From contig NW_003131853.1 in assembly GCF_000003605.2 (NCBI RefSeq), positions 1,052,140 through 1,115,941 on the forward strand: DNA of 63,802 bases, read 5' to 3'. This DNA is from Saccoglossus kowalevskii. Taxonomy: Eukaryota > Hemichordata > Enteropneusta > Harrimaniidae. The notes below the pieces were generated by a model. It saw only the letters and a list, made by a program, of their open reading frames with translations. It was not told the origin of the DNA and did no database searches. Below, in pieces: positions 46,910-61,500 of the stretch (positions within the stretch are counted from its first letter, which is position 1; each line of letters opens with the position of its first letter). The position numbers were made by a program, and so were the translations under genes.

Positions 46910-49900
46910 TCGAGCAAAGAAGAAAAATAATTATATAGCAATTACTTGTACGTGTAACAAAACAAATATTATATTACATTAATAGATTAAAAACATGCAT
47001 TACCTGATATATATCTCCCCTCCAATTAATTATCAAAAAACTGAAAATGCAGTTGTACGAGAACTTATATACGCAGTGCGCTGTTTTTATTATTGTCATG
47101 TGACGATCTTCGGTGTCAGTAAAATAGATATACATTTAATATAAAGCTGGTCATCATTATTCATAATATAATGAATATAGATGAATTTTTAATGTAAATA
47201 TAATATAGCTTCGCTTGCTCTAAACGGGTATCTATTTTTATCGTCCATTAACACTAATATATGCATTGACCCTGTGTTCTATTAATGTAAACAATTTCAC
47301 ATTAAGGTCACAGTATGTGGACAATTTATATTGGGTTTTGATAATCAAATTATTAGTTTACCAAAATCGCAATGACAAACTGTTATATAATAATTGTACA
47401 AATACGTAGAATGACCTAACACAATTGTGGCAATGGGCAGTAGCAACTAAACTCTCATTTAAACGCAGCAACCATCGTCAAATTTTGAACACTTGTGTGT
47501 TATTGTTTTTTTCATTGTACTTTGTAATGGTAGTTTTAATGTGTTTACGTGTATTTGCCGTTACTCATGCGCAATGCCGACTGTTGAACTCATATCGAAT
47601 TTGATTATCTGCACAGTATCGAATCAGTATGATAATAACCTTTTAAACTGTTCACAATATTTGTATTGTGTATTTGGTCTGTAATTATCAGTATATTGAT
47701 ATTAACGGTATCCTATGGCAACAGGTGTAACCTGTTCACAATAAATTATTGTAATTGTACACGCAACGAAATTTTTCGGGGTCGTAAGTTCAAATCCCTT
47801 GTTTCATATTGTAATATTTGTCTTTTTTGCATATACAATTTCTAAATCGATAACTATTTGCATAATATGTGCATGAATGGCTTGCGCAATATTATTTATA
47901 TTGATGTAATTTTCAATTCAATTTTCACCTCACAAAATCAACGTATGTTTTACCTGCCACACAGTGTGCGAATATATAAAAACTTTCTTTCTCAAATTCA
48001 TCTTCAGCCAATTATAGTTGTGTGAACGTGCTCAACAGCTTTTGCATAACAGTCGGGGGCATGTATAAATATATCAGTATTTGAAAAGATATATATATAT
48101 ATATTATATTAATAGCTTACATCAATTATGTAACAACATGCAGTGTGGCATATTATATGAGTCTACATATTGTGTTTCGTCGATTGTCGAATATTTTTGC
48201 TAATAGTACCTGTGTTTGTAATCGATATCTTTTACTGGTCCAATCATGGTATTGCTTTCAGCAGATTGTGTATCTCATTTTATTTACACAAAATTACACC
48301 GAAATTCTACTCTCGGTGAGACATTTTGGGTCTCCTAGATGTTGTTCATTCTATCTCATATAGTAGTACAAATTTTCCTATGCGTTTCAATAAAACTGAA
48401 ACATCTGCTAAAGACAACTTACAATACTTACAATAATTTAACATCAAATTCAATAACATTGTGCATATTGTAAATTGTTTGACCTTGGCGAGAGCGAGAA
48501 ACTGCGTTTAATACATATACCAGTAACCCGAATACCCGATCATAAAACGAGAGTTCGAACTACGACATCTCACAAAATTACATGTATACTTTACGCTAAA
48601 ATAATATAATATGTGGAAAAGGTTAGTGAAATGAACTACATTCTGTCCGATGGGACCGATGACGTCAAATGTCAACCAATCATAACCCATGAATTACTAA
48701 TAATCAAACAATGTAATTTCTAGAAAGTGGTTTAATCGATAAATAACGTTGACACTTTACTCTGACATAAATTGATTGTTGCAATTAAAATGTATGATCT
48801 ATAATATCATTACGTGTCAGCTAGTACGAATGCGCTTTACCTGTCACGGTGTTTATGGGTCGGCGTTACCTGAACTGGGTTGTCAGAAACAGCCAAATGT
48901 ATATCCACTGCGTGGTGATTATATTTGACGCGGTGGTTGTCACGCGGGGTTGATGTAGAATGGATAGTACGTAGAAAATACCGTGTAGCTTGAATTAAAA
49001 CGTGGACTTGTCTCTAAACTTCACATCACACACAACCACTCTACCCGTATTTTACTTTCTGTGTAAACTGTTTTTAGAATACTGTCACGAACAACAGGAT
49101 ATTGACATCACTGCATGTCTTTGACGTAAGCCGATTCATTGACAGATGCAATATGTAGAGCTCACTTTTAGCGACGAGTTCAAAAATATACATTTATAAA
49201 ATTATATTGTTGCACGAAAAGCACTAGGGAATTTCACTCGTGTCTCTGTCACTGTCAGTAAGTCACTGGAGAAAATTTGAAATTACCTTGTCCGCACTGG
49301 ACTCAACAAGATCATATGGTAATGACTATGCTAACGACTGTTGACGTACACAATTGTGTTCTTTCCAAGACTTCTCGAAATCGCATTTGAATCTAAAGTG
49401 TTATGCCTGTCTCATTGAGGCACCAGTGTTATGTTTGTCCCACGTAGTTCAAAAGTGTTGTTTGTCTTATGTGAATAAAAAGCGTTTTGTTATGGTGGAA
49501 ATATATTTTTACGAAAGTACAATATATATTAAGTGACCCAATACTAAATCGATTCTCAGCTTACCCAATATTGTATTGTGACTATGGAATCAGACAGAAT
49601 AGAAAATTAATAACACACACAAGTCAGTTATTTACGAATATAAAACGTGTCTTTATTATTTGGGCAGACACGGTAAAATCTCAGACTAGTAATATTACTA
49701 GTCTGAGGTAAAGTGGAGCATCATACCGTAGAATAGTCGTTAAATGATAGCGTGCTACTCACTGCTAAAATTACACAGAATCGCACAGTTTCTGTAATGT
49801 TGTTCAAAAGGTTATGTTTGTTTCTATCATGTGAAACGAAAGCATACTATGTCTTATTTGAGGCAAAAGTCGTATTGTCTCATGTCATGTTTGTTTTTGT

Positions 49901-52900
49901 TTTTATTTTTATCGTGTGAATCCAACGTGTTACGTTTGTCTCATGTTAAGCAGACGTTTTTCTTATGGGTTTCTCGTGTCCACGTCAATTCATACCGCGA
50001 ATCATATAATGCGAATCTGACGAATGGCTCACTGTTTAACCATAACTGTGTTTTTTTTATATTCTCTATTTTAATATTCAGCCCCTATCGTTCAACTGAC
50101 ACTATATGGTATAATGTTTTTAGGGAGCAATAATATGTTCTCGTTTTGTATTAATTTAAGCTGTACTGCGGGCGACCATACTTGTCTGTCTAATGGTGGT
50201 AATTTATAATACATAGGTAAGGAAAAAAATCACAAATCGTTATGAACAGGAGGGCTTGATTCACGCATAGAATTGTTCTGTTTTATTTTATTTTGCAATA
50301 TTGGTTTTAATGTGTTGCATGCAGACAATTTTGAAAATCTACACTTTTACTTGCAGTTACTTACTGACGACTGTTGATATAATATCGAATCTAGGTGACA
50401 TATTTGTGATTGTATATTAAACGTATTTGTATTGTATATCTTACGTGTAATTTTCTTTACTATACTAATAAATCCGTAACTTTAACCACAGTTTAACCTG
50501 GTCATATTGAATTATATATTTGTATACGTAAAATATAATTATAATATGGCCCTATATCGCTGACTGACAACTTGATACATATACATATAATTTTTTTTAT
50601 CTTGGTGTGCGAACAATCGGTTTTTGTAAGCTGGGCACATCCGCAAAACAAAGATTTCGAGAAAATGCAAATGTTTTCTAAGTTATACATTACGCAAAAT
50701 TAAGGTTGAATTCGATCGCAGTCGATATTTATTATATAGTAATAGACAGAGCGTATCGTTTATAAATTTCGAATGTCAGCTCATAAACTGTGTATTAAAA
50801 CTAACAGGTGGTTACACAACGACTGTGTTGATCAAATATGTCACCCGCTTTCGTTATTTACTTTGTTCCATGTATGATAATTACTAATACGTCAGACTGT
50901 AATATAACTCATGGCTTGGTATATCAATTTACCTACATATATTAAAGTTACACTTGAACACTTCTGAACAGTTGTTGGTAGTTGGATTCACTGTGTACAG
51001 GATTACAGAAAGTTGTAGACGCAGTTATATATAAGAGTTTAGTTACTTCATGAACACTGGAGAAGAGTACTGGTATTTGTATATATGATTACTATTAGGT
51101 TTGTTTTATTTTTATTTTTTCCATCGTCCAGACACGGGTGAAGCTGGCGGGTCTGTGACATTTCTTCGAATGCCGATTTTGAAACATATCTTGTTATTTA
51201 GCACACCTGATCGCACGTCGGAAATTTGGCGAAAAGTATCGTGTAATGCTATATATTTATTTTAGAACGACGAAATCTGGTGAAATGTTTTACTAATAGT
51301 ATTGGTTTTAATCATAACACAGACGCAATAATGTAATTTTGATATATATATATTATTATAATCCCGAGAACAGTAACAAGTCGGCTGTGAGTTTCTCGTC
51401 TCAATTTATGTTATATTTTCAAATACGTGTATTTTATTCACACAGCCCCTGGAAAAAAACCCGGTGGGGTCAACCTTTTTAGTGGTATGACAATAGTTTG
51501 AAAAATGCATAATATCATTACTTGTTCGCACAAGTGGGGAGTGGATATTAAATGGGCGTTATCCAGTGCTACAACACAGAACTTTGTCGAAATTCTGAAT
51601 AAATAAATACGCCTTACCTGTCATTTCATACGGAAAATTGAGTCGAGTATTGTCCGAAGCAGTCTAGGCTCCAAATTTCGGTGATTTTAGTCACGGCTGT
51701 GGCTGATCAACTCCATGTTGGTTTTCACATTACAAGTATTCACCCTGCCCGCATGCCATTGTATGTATGCTTGTCCATTTTTAGACTATTTATCATGATA
51801 ATATAATTGATCATTAGCACTCCTGTGTAAAATATCCCCGCAAAATAATGGTTCACCCACGAAAACAAAGGGCTTAAATATGAATACGTACAAGGGCGAG
51901 AAAATAACAGACCTTGTTTCTCAGTCAGAACACTCGAATAAAATCAGTTACTATTGTTTTAATAATAAATATAATAACAATAAATATTCAATTAATATAT
52001 ACCAGGGTAAATACTGGCATTGATGCCTGGGAATGAAGGTAAATCGTGTTTACGCTGCACTCTGATTGGAAGCCTGCCAAAAAAGTGAATGAATTGATTA
52101 AAGGGACACATTCGGCAACATAAAGTTGAAGTTCACAATTATGCTCATTTCACGTTGTGTACATTCAGATGTAATAATCGGCGATGACAATGATGAATCG
52201 TATAGGATAAAGCCCGAGTATGTGGACTCTGGGATTTAAGTTCCAACCCATGATAAAATGTCGAGGTTGTCTATTTTTCCGACTCAATCTTCATCAGCTC
52301 CCGAATTAGCACTGACTTATGGAAAATAAACAAGTAGTTATGTTTCATCAATGACAATGATAAGTGAACAGGTCGCATCGTCGGAGATTTAAAATCCTAC
52401 GATCTTTAGTATGTGCGACTGTTAGGCTAAACTACAATGCGTTTCCTTTACATGTAATACGACTTTTCAGTTGTCTATGTCGCTGAAAGGCTGACAATAT
52501 TATCCAATCAAACTCACAAATGAAGCAATTAATGTCAGACGTGTTGCTAATGGACATATTGAGGAAATTATTTTGATCCGGGAATTTGGAGACAATGGAT
52601 GCATGCATAATAATAATAATGCATCAATCATAGACACGATAGAGGAAACAAATATTATTATAGATACTGTCACCAACAACAATTATAAACCTAACAACCA
52701 CTGTAAACCGAAAGTTCGAGAGTAAATTCGAGAGTCGGTGGAAAACGCGACGTTTTGTAGCAATAACTAAAAAATCTAGTGTTCCGCGACAGGAAATGTT
52801 GTCTTCTTAAATGCCATAAAATGCTGGCATCGCGAAAATGTTTAGCAGTGAAAATTAAACGGTTTATTATTTTATGTCGATTACAAATTTCATCTAGGTG

Positions 52901-53129
52901 TAAATTGCTAATGAATTCACGGACAGTGTAATCTTGATATAGCATGATGAAATCTTAATGACAGTTGTACAATTATCATTACAAAGCCCATATTATCGAC
53001 ACCGGATGATGATGCACTGAAAAACGTGAAAGCTTTGCACGCTCGGTTCATGCACTGTAACGTGGAAATCGTAAGCCGTCTTTGATGACCTCATTTATGT
53101 ATTTATTTTAAATTAATCATCGCATTCTG
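46910..53129. other. Intergenic, no gene seen
   Basis: Expected to hold the 5' untranslated exon and promoter of the channel gene, which I cannot place. Contains (AT)n near 48092 and 51344 and a 28-bp palindrome at 49680-49707. No coding frame recognised. Confidence 0.5.
49680..49707. repeat. Perfect 28-bp palindrome centred on TAATATTAC
   Basis: ctcagactagtaat is followed directly by its exact reverse complement. The centre spells TAATATTAC (49690-49698), identical to the nonanucleotide used by rolling-circle CRESS-DNA replicons, but no Rep-like gene is nearby. Confidence 0.8.
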
Positions 53130-53440
53130 GTGCAATTTGGTACATGGGTGCCTGGGACATTGCTTAGATCTAATTAGTTTTGAACTGAAACCATACATAT
53201 TAATTACCTAATTGGTATAATAATTAACCAGTTTTTCACCTTTATCTAAAAAAAAACATTTGCATTGTAATGATACTAATTATATAAATGCATGGGAACA
53301 ATTCTGCAGATCTAATTATAGTTTTGGATTGAAACTCAATCATACTAATTGCAAAATTGTCACATTTCATTGAAATGTGGTGAATAGATGTTCTGGGGTA
53401 ATTCATAGACGGGATTAGTTTAATGACGAAAAACATTCAT
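53130..53440. repeat. Degenerate tandem repeat, about 120-130 bp
   Basis: Two to three diverged units containing 'agatctaattagttttg' + 'gaactgaaacc' and 'catattaattacctaatt'. Non-coding. Confidence 0.5.
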
Positions 53441-53659
53441 ATTAACTAATTTTTATTAGCCAATTTCTGATATTTCAAATAATCAGATTTAAATTGAACT
53501 TTTAGTAGAAGCGATCTGGAATAAATCAGACTGTAATCAAACACATTGTTTCCATGTTGTACAAATTACAGACAAATATTAGTCGCCAAGCTTGCTTTAA
53601 AGGTTAATCCTCAATTTTGAATTAATTTTAAATATACCTACAAACGTTCCGCCGAACTT

Positions 53660-54580
53660 AGTACGATGTGTGATATGGTTATTAAACCCATCGTGCGACG
53701 TCAAAACAGATAAGAATGTCCTTAACAATAATTTCACTCATGAACTAAAAGAGTTGCAACACAACGCGTTAAATAATACCGACATTATTCCTGGAGAGCC
53801 AAAAAAAAGACTAATAAAAAACAAAGAAACGGCGGAAGAGGAAGTATTCAATGAAATTATTAAATATGGTTAACCCTTCCTCGTAGAGGCAGTACACAAA
53901 ATCTTTAATATTATCTACAAATTTAACGATTTCCCAGTATTACGGAGTTCAGGTTTAATAGTGTCGATTTTAAACAAAAGGCAAACATATAGAGAATATA
54001 GCAAATTATCTTTTTTCCGTATATTCTTGTGTAATTATGAAAATTATTTATGGGTGCATAGGGAATATATTTTGTTATGAATTATTCTTAATATAAATTT
54101 CTGAATTATCTTGTCAAAACAAGTTTTTTTTTCAGGTTTTATTTATTTAAAGACAAATGAATAAACACTGCTACAGTAACCGATTAATGGACACATCAAA
54201 CAAACTGGTAAAGGAAGCAGCGTTATCAAACATACAATTAAATAGTAAATGGTATTTCGTAATAACAATTAACAGAAAAAGTAGTAAAAATATTCATCAT
54301 TCATTGGAAAAAAGAAATAAATCAGGCAACACCGAAACTATCAAACCAAGGAAAAACAAACCGAGGTTCCATTTATGTAACCACGACCTCCAAATCGGCA
54401 CAAGGAGACATACTAATAAAAAAAAAACGAAATTACCAAAAAAAAAAAAAAATCTGCAATCTTTGCTCAAAGGTTGAAGTAAAAGACGAATACCATTTTA
54501 TACCAACATGCCCTTTTTACAGCGATCAAGGAAAGAGATTATATGAGGATGCCGGTAAGAAAATAATTTGACAGTAGAAA
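53660..54580 (+). pseudogene. Non-LTR retrotransposon (LINE) reverse-transcriptase remnant
   Basis: Plus-strand pieces in shifted frames. Around 53895-54000 is KIFNIIYKFNDFPVLRSSG followed by LIVSILNKRQTYREYSKL, which resembles the start of a LINE reverse transcriptase (lFN.i...fP..w..g.ivpi.Kkg...yRgisl). After a deletion, 54157-54477 and then, past an A-run frameshift, ICNLCSKVEVKDEYHFIPTC resembles the C-terminal C-x2-C...H-x4-C motif. Truncated and inactive. Confidence 0.6.
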
Positions 54581-54589
54581 ACAAATTTA

Positions 54590-57500
54590 TAATAATAATG
54601 GAAAACATTGCAATGAATATTGCATTGGCCAAATTTATAAAAACAACAACTTGATCATGAAACAGCAACACATTTTGTCGTCGTAGCGTAACCATCATTT
54701 CATTTTAAACATTGCCGTATAATACGAGCGCAAGCACCCCTTGTAATTTGTGAATGTAATTTTTATGACGCATAGCTGCAATACGAGAGTGTCGGTACGC
54801 CATTCTCGTAGTACATTGCAGTTACACTAAACACTGAATAGACAAAATGCACACTGTAGTAGGGTTCAAGTTGATTGACCTCTGCATTGTGATTATTAAC
54901 ATTTAGCAATTTAATGTAAATTTCATTTATTTATTTCATGTAATCAATAAATCACATCACTTCTACTCATATCATTTGATATAGATGGTATTATTGTTTA
55001 AATCACAAGTCATGGACATTATCCGGATAATGATAGATACTAGTGCTACCCGGCCAAACAACTAAACCAATATTGTGTTTGCGATGTAGGCGAATAAAGT
55101 GTGTTTCGTGAATGTTGGAAGAACATCTACGATATAGCCATATGTTACCTTGTATTCTAATTTGCCAAGACTAAATCAGTTCTCTGCAAAGTATTTAATC
55201 AAATCATGCGCGATCGCTTTTAATTAATTTAGCATTTGGAACTTCACACGTATTTTAGTTGATAAAGTTGGCAAGTTGGAACTGCCTACTAGTAAATGAA
55301 AGTGCTCGGAAGAAAGTCCTTACTACAGTATATGTTAATTTATCAAAATTCAGATGAAATGTAATGCTAGTTCACTTGTAATTGCATGTTTTATGTATTA
55401 TCCTCTGGCATCTATATAGAGATCGTCTAAAACGTAACATACATAGGTATCACGTTGTTACACATTTAAGTTATTCAAGTCCATTGCATTATACTAGTTT
55501 CAATATTTTCAGTAGTTGCAGTTGTCCTTAGTTTTGAGTGATTGATATTCTGCATTAAAATAATTTAAATGATGCAACTACTGAATTTACAAATGACACA
55601 TTTTCTATATTTGGGTACATTACGTAATATATTACGTGTCGAACAGGACTGTACACCCTGCATTACAGTAAATAGTCATCGGTATTTACTCAACTCACTA
55701 CAATTAACGTGCGATACAAATACTAGTACTATATCAAATGCATGCGTGTTTTAATATCGGTAAATCCTGTATCATCACGTGTGTCACTATGGGGGTAATA
55801 CGACAACACTATAAAGTGAGTGTGAAGTGGGTAATCTGGACATATTTATAAATTGAATTCATTTGCATACATGTTCCATTCACTAACAAGTTGCACATAT
55901 TCTTCATGTTTGTGATTGTTTCTGTTCTTGCGTTAATCTCATGTTTAATTGTTGTATACCAGTGTTGATGCGCGGAGTGTGGACATTTTTTCACTTCTAT
56001 GCGTCAGCGGCGCTGTTTCAATCCATGTAATAATAAGGTACGGATCGTAGAGGGCGTTTCAAAACTCAATGATGTTGTCTACGCTATCCAAATTTATTTG
56101 CATGTTATTTGTCATAATAGATTAAAATCTCATGCGCAGCTCATTAAACTTTTTTGAAAACAAGAAAATGGGACACCCCACATAGATTTAAGGTAGAAGC
56201 CTACTCATAAATAAAAAAACACAGAATTTATTCATTTTTCAATAAATTGTATTCCAGGCAATATAAGGATATTGAGTTAAAAAGAGTTAGGGATCACCAG
56301 TTTAATTTTCAGGAAAATGATGGTTGAATTCTAGTGGATATGGCCATATTGACAGTATTATAACAATTTTACCATAGGTTCCTATGGCAGAAATATTATG
56401 CCATATCTCAAATTGTAGGCTGGTGACATTATATATTATAAAAATTATATATTGTGAATGATGAGGTACTTTTTGTTGTCCTCAATTATTTCACAAATCT
56501 GGGTTTTAAAAAGTGCCAAAAAATGCAATTTTTCTTTTAATAGTGTGCTCTATGGAATTGTTTTTAAAACAGATCTGGTCATGCAAATATGATGGTCCAT
56601 TACTATGGCTATGGTATATATGGTATAAATTTGCATACTGAAATTGTGACAGGTGGACCAGAGACTCGAGATCTGCATGATTATTCAAGATCTAAGATTT
56701 TTTTTTTCTCAGCATGGCAAATCTGAGCCAGGGTTTCATCTAGAGACAACAAGTCAGATAGAAAAAAGGAAATTTAGTGTATATAAAGTTTAGCAACAAA
56801 GCATTCTGATTGGTCAACAGCACCAAGTTTTAAGTGACACAGAATAAAATTTTGATATACTTACTAAAAATGGGAACACAGTTCATGCAAGTTACATGTA
56901 CATTACATATACGAAAACCTTTATTTTAAAGCGGGAGGGTCATCACCTGCGCATGCGTGGGAATCGAGTCCCAAGCAATAACACACGCAAAAAACGCAAA
57001 GGGTCATTGGTAAACAATGATACGCTACGACAAGCAGACTTCTCCCCTGCTTAATACTTTATATTATATTGGTTGGAGAGGACGTGTGACGTCAACACAC
57101 AGACTTCAATGGGCCAAATTGCAATTAGACTATTCTGGTTCTGGAATTAATGACCTGAATTTTTAGCACTAAAATGCTCGTTTTTGCAACATTGTGAATT
57201 GAATCATGAAACAAATGCACTTGTACCTAACCATGCATGCAGGTTTGAATTCAATTGGCCTAGGAATGTCTTGGATACAGGTGTGGATGCACTGAATTGA
57301 AACAAGTCCTCATTTTCAAATTATGTCCCAGTAGGGACTAATAAAGACACAGGTGACATTTGGTAACATGACCTATATTATAAAGGGGCTGAAATTTAGG
57401 TGAATAAAGGAATGTAGAATAACAGATTAAATGTTTAATTGTCAACATTCATATTTGAATCAATTGTAGTTTGAGATTGCATTTTGCAGACATAATGCAA

Positions 57501-58464
57501 GTAATTAAATAATAAAATGAGTTCACAGATTTATTATACACTGAACTCTCTCACTCAAGACTAAAACAAACTTTACTCAATATTCACAATTCCATGAAGC
57601 AAGGTGGTGGCAATTTGAGCAAAATTGGTACAAGTTTTCCAGAAAATTGAAAATTGTCATCTGTTTCATGCAGTGATCCATTTAAGCCTTGTTTTTAGTC
57701 AACTTAATTGCTCAGAGACTTAGCTTAGTGTCATCTGTTAATATCAACAATAATATTTAATTTTTCCCAGAGAAAATAAAGTTAAATTTATTTCTAAAAT
57801 CAGAAATAAGAGGCACTTGTATACTTTTCCATTAAAAACCAACACAGAAATGCGATACCATAATTGTTCTATTACTAGTAAATATTCTGTTGTAAATTAC
57901 AGAGATGTTTCTATGGTCAAAATAAGGAATATTTTAATGATTCAGTATACAACAAATGTGATTTGGGGTTTATATGCTCTATTAAAAATGTGCTTTCAAT
58001 AGAGCTAATACGTTACCATAAGTTGTCACATGCATACAAATAACTGGTATCACAGGCCGGAATCCCCTAATGTTCCACGTTAGAAGAAATTTATCAAAGC
58101 AGCCAAGTAGTGTTTACCTTTGCACATTCTCCCTTTTTTATTGAATGACTTTCTTTAAAAGCATCATATTTTTATCCTGTGGTCTATGTCTCTGCTGTCA
58201 ATAGCACTTATAGGTGTAAAGCATGCTGATCCTGCTGAGCCGTTTAAATTACATAAGAGTACATACCCGGTAATATCATTGCAGCTATATGAACACCTTG
58301 AGATATGCCCATATCCAAAGAGTAAATTATATGGTTGTCCATATACATGTAGTTTTTTTTTTAATTACAATATCCAGACTAGTTTTACAACTCATTTTTA
58401 CTGAATTCTGAGAATCTTTTATATACACTTCAGAACAAATTGTAGGTTTGACAACCGAATGGAT
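54590..58464. other. Intergenic, no gene seen
   Basis: AT-rich; apart from the second-family MITE nothing recognisable. The right end is the presumed 3' flank of the 6-phosphogluconolactonase gene. Confidence 0.5.
56931..57056. mobile_element. TTAA-target MITE, second family, copy 2
   Basis: TTAA|AGCGGGAGGGTCATCACC at the left, ending ttctcccctgcTTAA; shares gagtcccaagc and aaaacgcaaa with the copy at 41.5 kb. Non-coding. Confidence 0.75.
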
Positions 58465-58584
58465 TTAGTATTTAGCTTTCAATCCAGCAGCCGCAGCTGT
58501 ATCCAGAAACCAATGCAGCTCACCATTTGTTGGTTTTACCCTAGCAGCAGGTAGAGGAGCAGAATCATTTCCTTCAAGGACTTT
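58465..58584 (-). CDS. PGLS: PGLS exon 4
   Basis: 39 codons and stop TAA at 58465-58467. Reads [18 protein letters not shown] and a C-terminal helix. Acceptor TTTTTCAG. Confidence 0.92.
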   Translation of the reverse strand, partial: KVLEGNDSAPLPAARVKPTNGELHWFLDTAAAAGLKAKY

Positions 58585-61500
58585 CTGAAAAATTTAAATG
58601 GATAAAAATGTATTAGGGTTCTCATCATCATAGATTATCAATTACACCAAAAAGAGAAAATTTGAAAAAAAAAAAGATCAATACAATTATTTTAAAATTT
58701 CATATAATTTGAGTTCGCGAATTCCTTTCACAACTAACTGTCTACACATCATATGCATACTCCTTTTCTAGCGACTATTTTTGATGTTTTGTAAAAGTAA
58801 ACATTTTATCTGTGAATCTACTAGACATGGACATTAACACATTTGAACATTACAATCTCCCACTCTCCCCCATTAATTATACCTGTAAAATATCTGCTTT
58901 ACCAGCACCTGTTGATACAAACATAGCACATCTCGTAGCATTGATAACAGGAAACGATAATGTAACTCGACACGGTGGAGGTTTTGGTGAATCACTAATC
59001 GGGGCAACTGCGACTTCAGTTTCCTGTGAAGAAACAAAACTACAAATTTAGACATTACAGACCAAAATTTGAACTATTGCAGACAAAATCATAATTGAGG
59101 TAAACGTCCTCAATTAAAAACACCTAATTCTTTTTGTCCTATCAGAATGCTCCACTGCAGAACTACACTTGTTTTTTCCCGAATTTTCCTGGAACTTTTA
59201 TACACCTTTGTTCTCATAAATTGTCCAGGACTTTTATACAGATCAGTAGACATCAAAAATGAAACATCGCCCAAGTTTTACTGTACTAAGGAGAAACCAC
59301 AAAGGTTGTGTTTAAACTCGAATCTCGCACAACGGTAGATCTGATAGACATGCTGCTCATTGATTTATCAGGAACTTTATGACAATCAATGGCTTTTGGG
59401 CTATTTATTCATTCTATAAGTTTTTGTATAAGATCATAAATATTCATAAATTGATCATTATGCAGGACTAGTGTATACGGCCCAACTGCCTTAATTTCAG
59501 TATGCAAATGTACGGGAACAATAACTGCAAATTCTAAAACTAGAGGCGAAGATAGAGTACCGGGTACTTTACAGTAGCAGATCCAAATGGCATGACACAT
59601 GCAAATGACACTTTATCACTGAATTCAATCAGTTTGCTCCTTTCAGAAGATACTACACATCTATTGCTGTGGTTATACACGTGGAAGTGAAATAAATCAA
59701 TTGCAGATCAATCAATCAGAGAAATTTCCTTTAGAAGCACCAGTACATTGGTTGGTTTATATAGACCGTGCATATTTAATTCAAAATTTGGAAGTGAATA
59801 AAATTGCACAACGAAAGTGATGCTTTTAATTAGGAATGTTATGTAGGTATTTATTTATTTATTGACCTTACCTGTAGTAATTTATGGCCAGGAAACAAGG
59901 AACATGTATGTCCATCAGGTCCCATACCTAATATCAACAAGTCAAACACAGGAAGATTGTTTTCTTTTGGAACCTTATCCACCTTCTTTGCATAATCTTT
60001 TGCTGCATCTTCAACGCTCAATGATGGATCAATGGGGAAAATATTTTCTGATGGAATGTTCACTTTATTGAACATGTTTTTCTGTCAAAATAATTAAATC
60101 AAAATAATCACACTTTTACTAAAAGTAAAACACTACAATGTAACAAATATAAAAATATTGTCATTTTCTTTATTTTTAGATATTTGATATATCATGTTAC
60201 TAGGATGAAGAAAATTAAATAAAAATATTGGGTCACTGTTCTCTGAGAAAATCAATTGATAAACAGTGAAAATAGCATGTTTTGTCTTTTGCGCATTTTA
60301 CCATTGTTTCCTATTGCAAGGTTAGAGCTCAACATCTTAAAATTTTGTTCTGTGACATATTGTGAAAAAAATATATATATAGTGTCTTACAAGGAGCTTT
60401 TTAATATCTAGCAGTATTAATAAATTTACAATATTATTAGTGTGATTTTAACGAGGAAATGTGTTTTCATTGTGATTTTTGGAAACCACTGCTAAAATAG
60501 TATTTTATGTGTATTGTTTTTTTCCAAAATCAAATTGACAGTGAACCCAGAAAAATCACATATTGCTGACTAAAACGAATAATTGTAGACAGACTTTGAC
60601 ATCAAATTTTGACACATATTGGTACTACTATATGCGCTAAAATATGCACACATGTAATAAACTTGTGCAAGTAGCATTCTACCTTTTAAAGAGTGATTAA
60701 ATATACATATAGGCATTCCAGTGATAAGTTTTGAGGTTGGCCATTAGAAACTCTGAGGTGGAAGATAGTAGATGAAGTTAGATTGGAGCTAGATAGCCCA
60801 GGCATTTTGCTTTCACTTTCAGTGATTGGCTGATAAATACAACATACTGATCTGTATACTAACTTGTCAAACAATGAATGACAGCTATAACATTTCCAGG
60901 TGATATATTAGATGATATATGCCTTAATTACGATCATCCCATTCTTCATGACATTGCAATAAATGCCATGGTTAATGAGCAGTCACTGCCATAGTTACCA
61001 GTAGCCGCGGTTCCGTAGCTCTTTGGTGCGACCTACAATCGAATTTCGCCCTAACAATTTCATTTGGACGTCTTTTTTTAATTTTGTTGTTCTGGGCCGG
61101 GCAGAGTCAGTCACGTAAACAATGCGGTCGGCAACATAGGGCTATGATTCCACAGCTAAGTTACCAGCAGATCAATACTCGTGTACTCGGGTATTTCTCA
61201 GGATTATGTTTCTGTAACAAAAAATGTTTTGCCTTCTTCTATCAAATGTGTGCAGTTTTTTTATAGCTTTTTTTGTCATTGTGCCTGTATGATTATTTTT
61301 TCTCTACAAAACCCCACCTCCAAGATTTCTAATGGTCAACCCGCTACATCATGATGTCATCAATCACAGATTACCATTATTCCATACTCGAACCATCCCC
61401 CCGGACATGAAAACTTACTTTAAAAAACTTGTATGTACTGTCCTCGTGGTCAAATGGCACTAGACGTTCGTCGCAAAAAAATACTTTCCATTTCGTCCAG

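Noticed and set aside
47770-47802. tRNA-like T-loop gttcaaatccc
   Set aside because: No matching stem, A box or acceptor stem around it.
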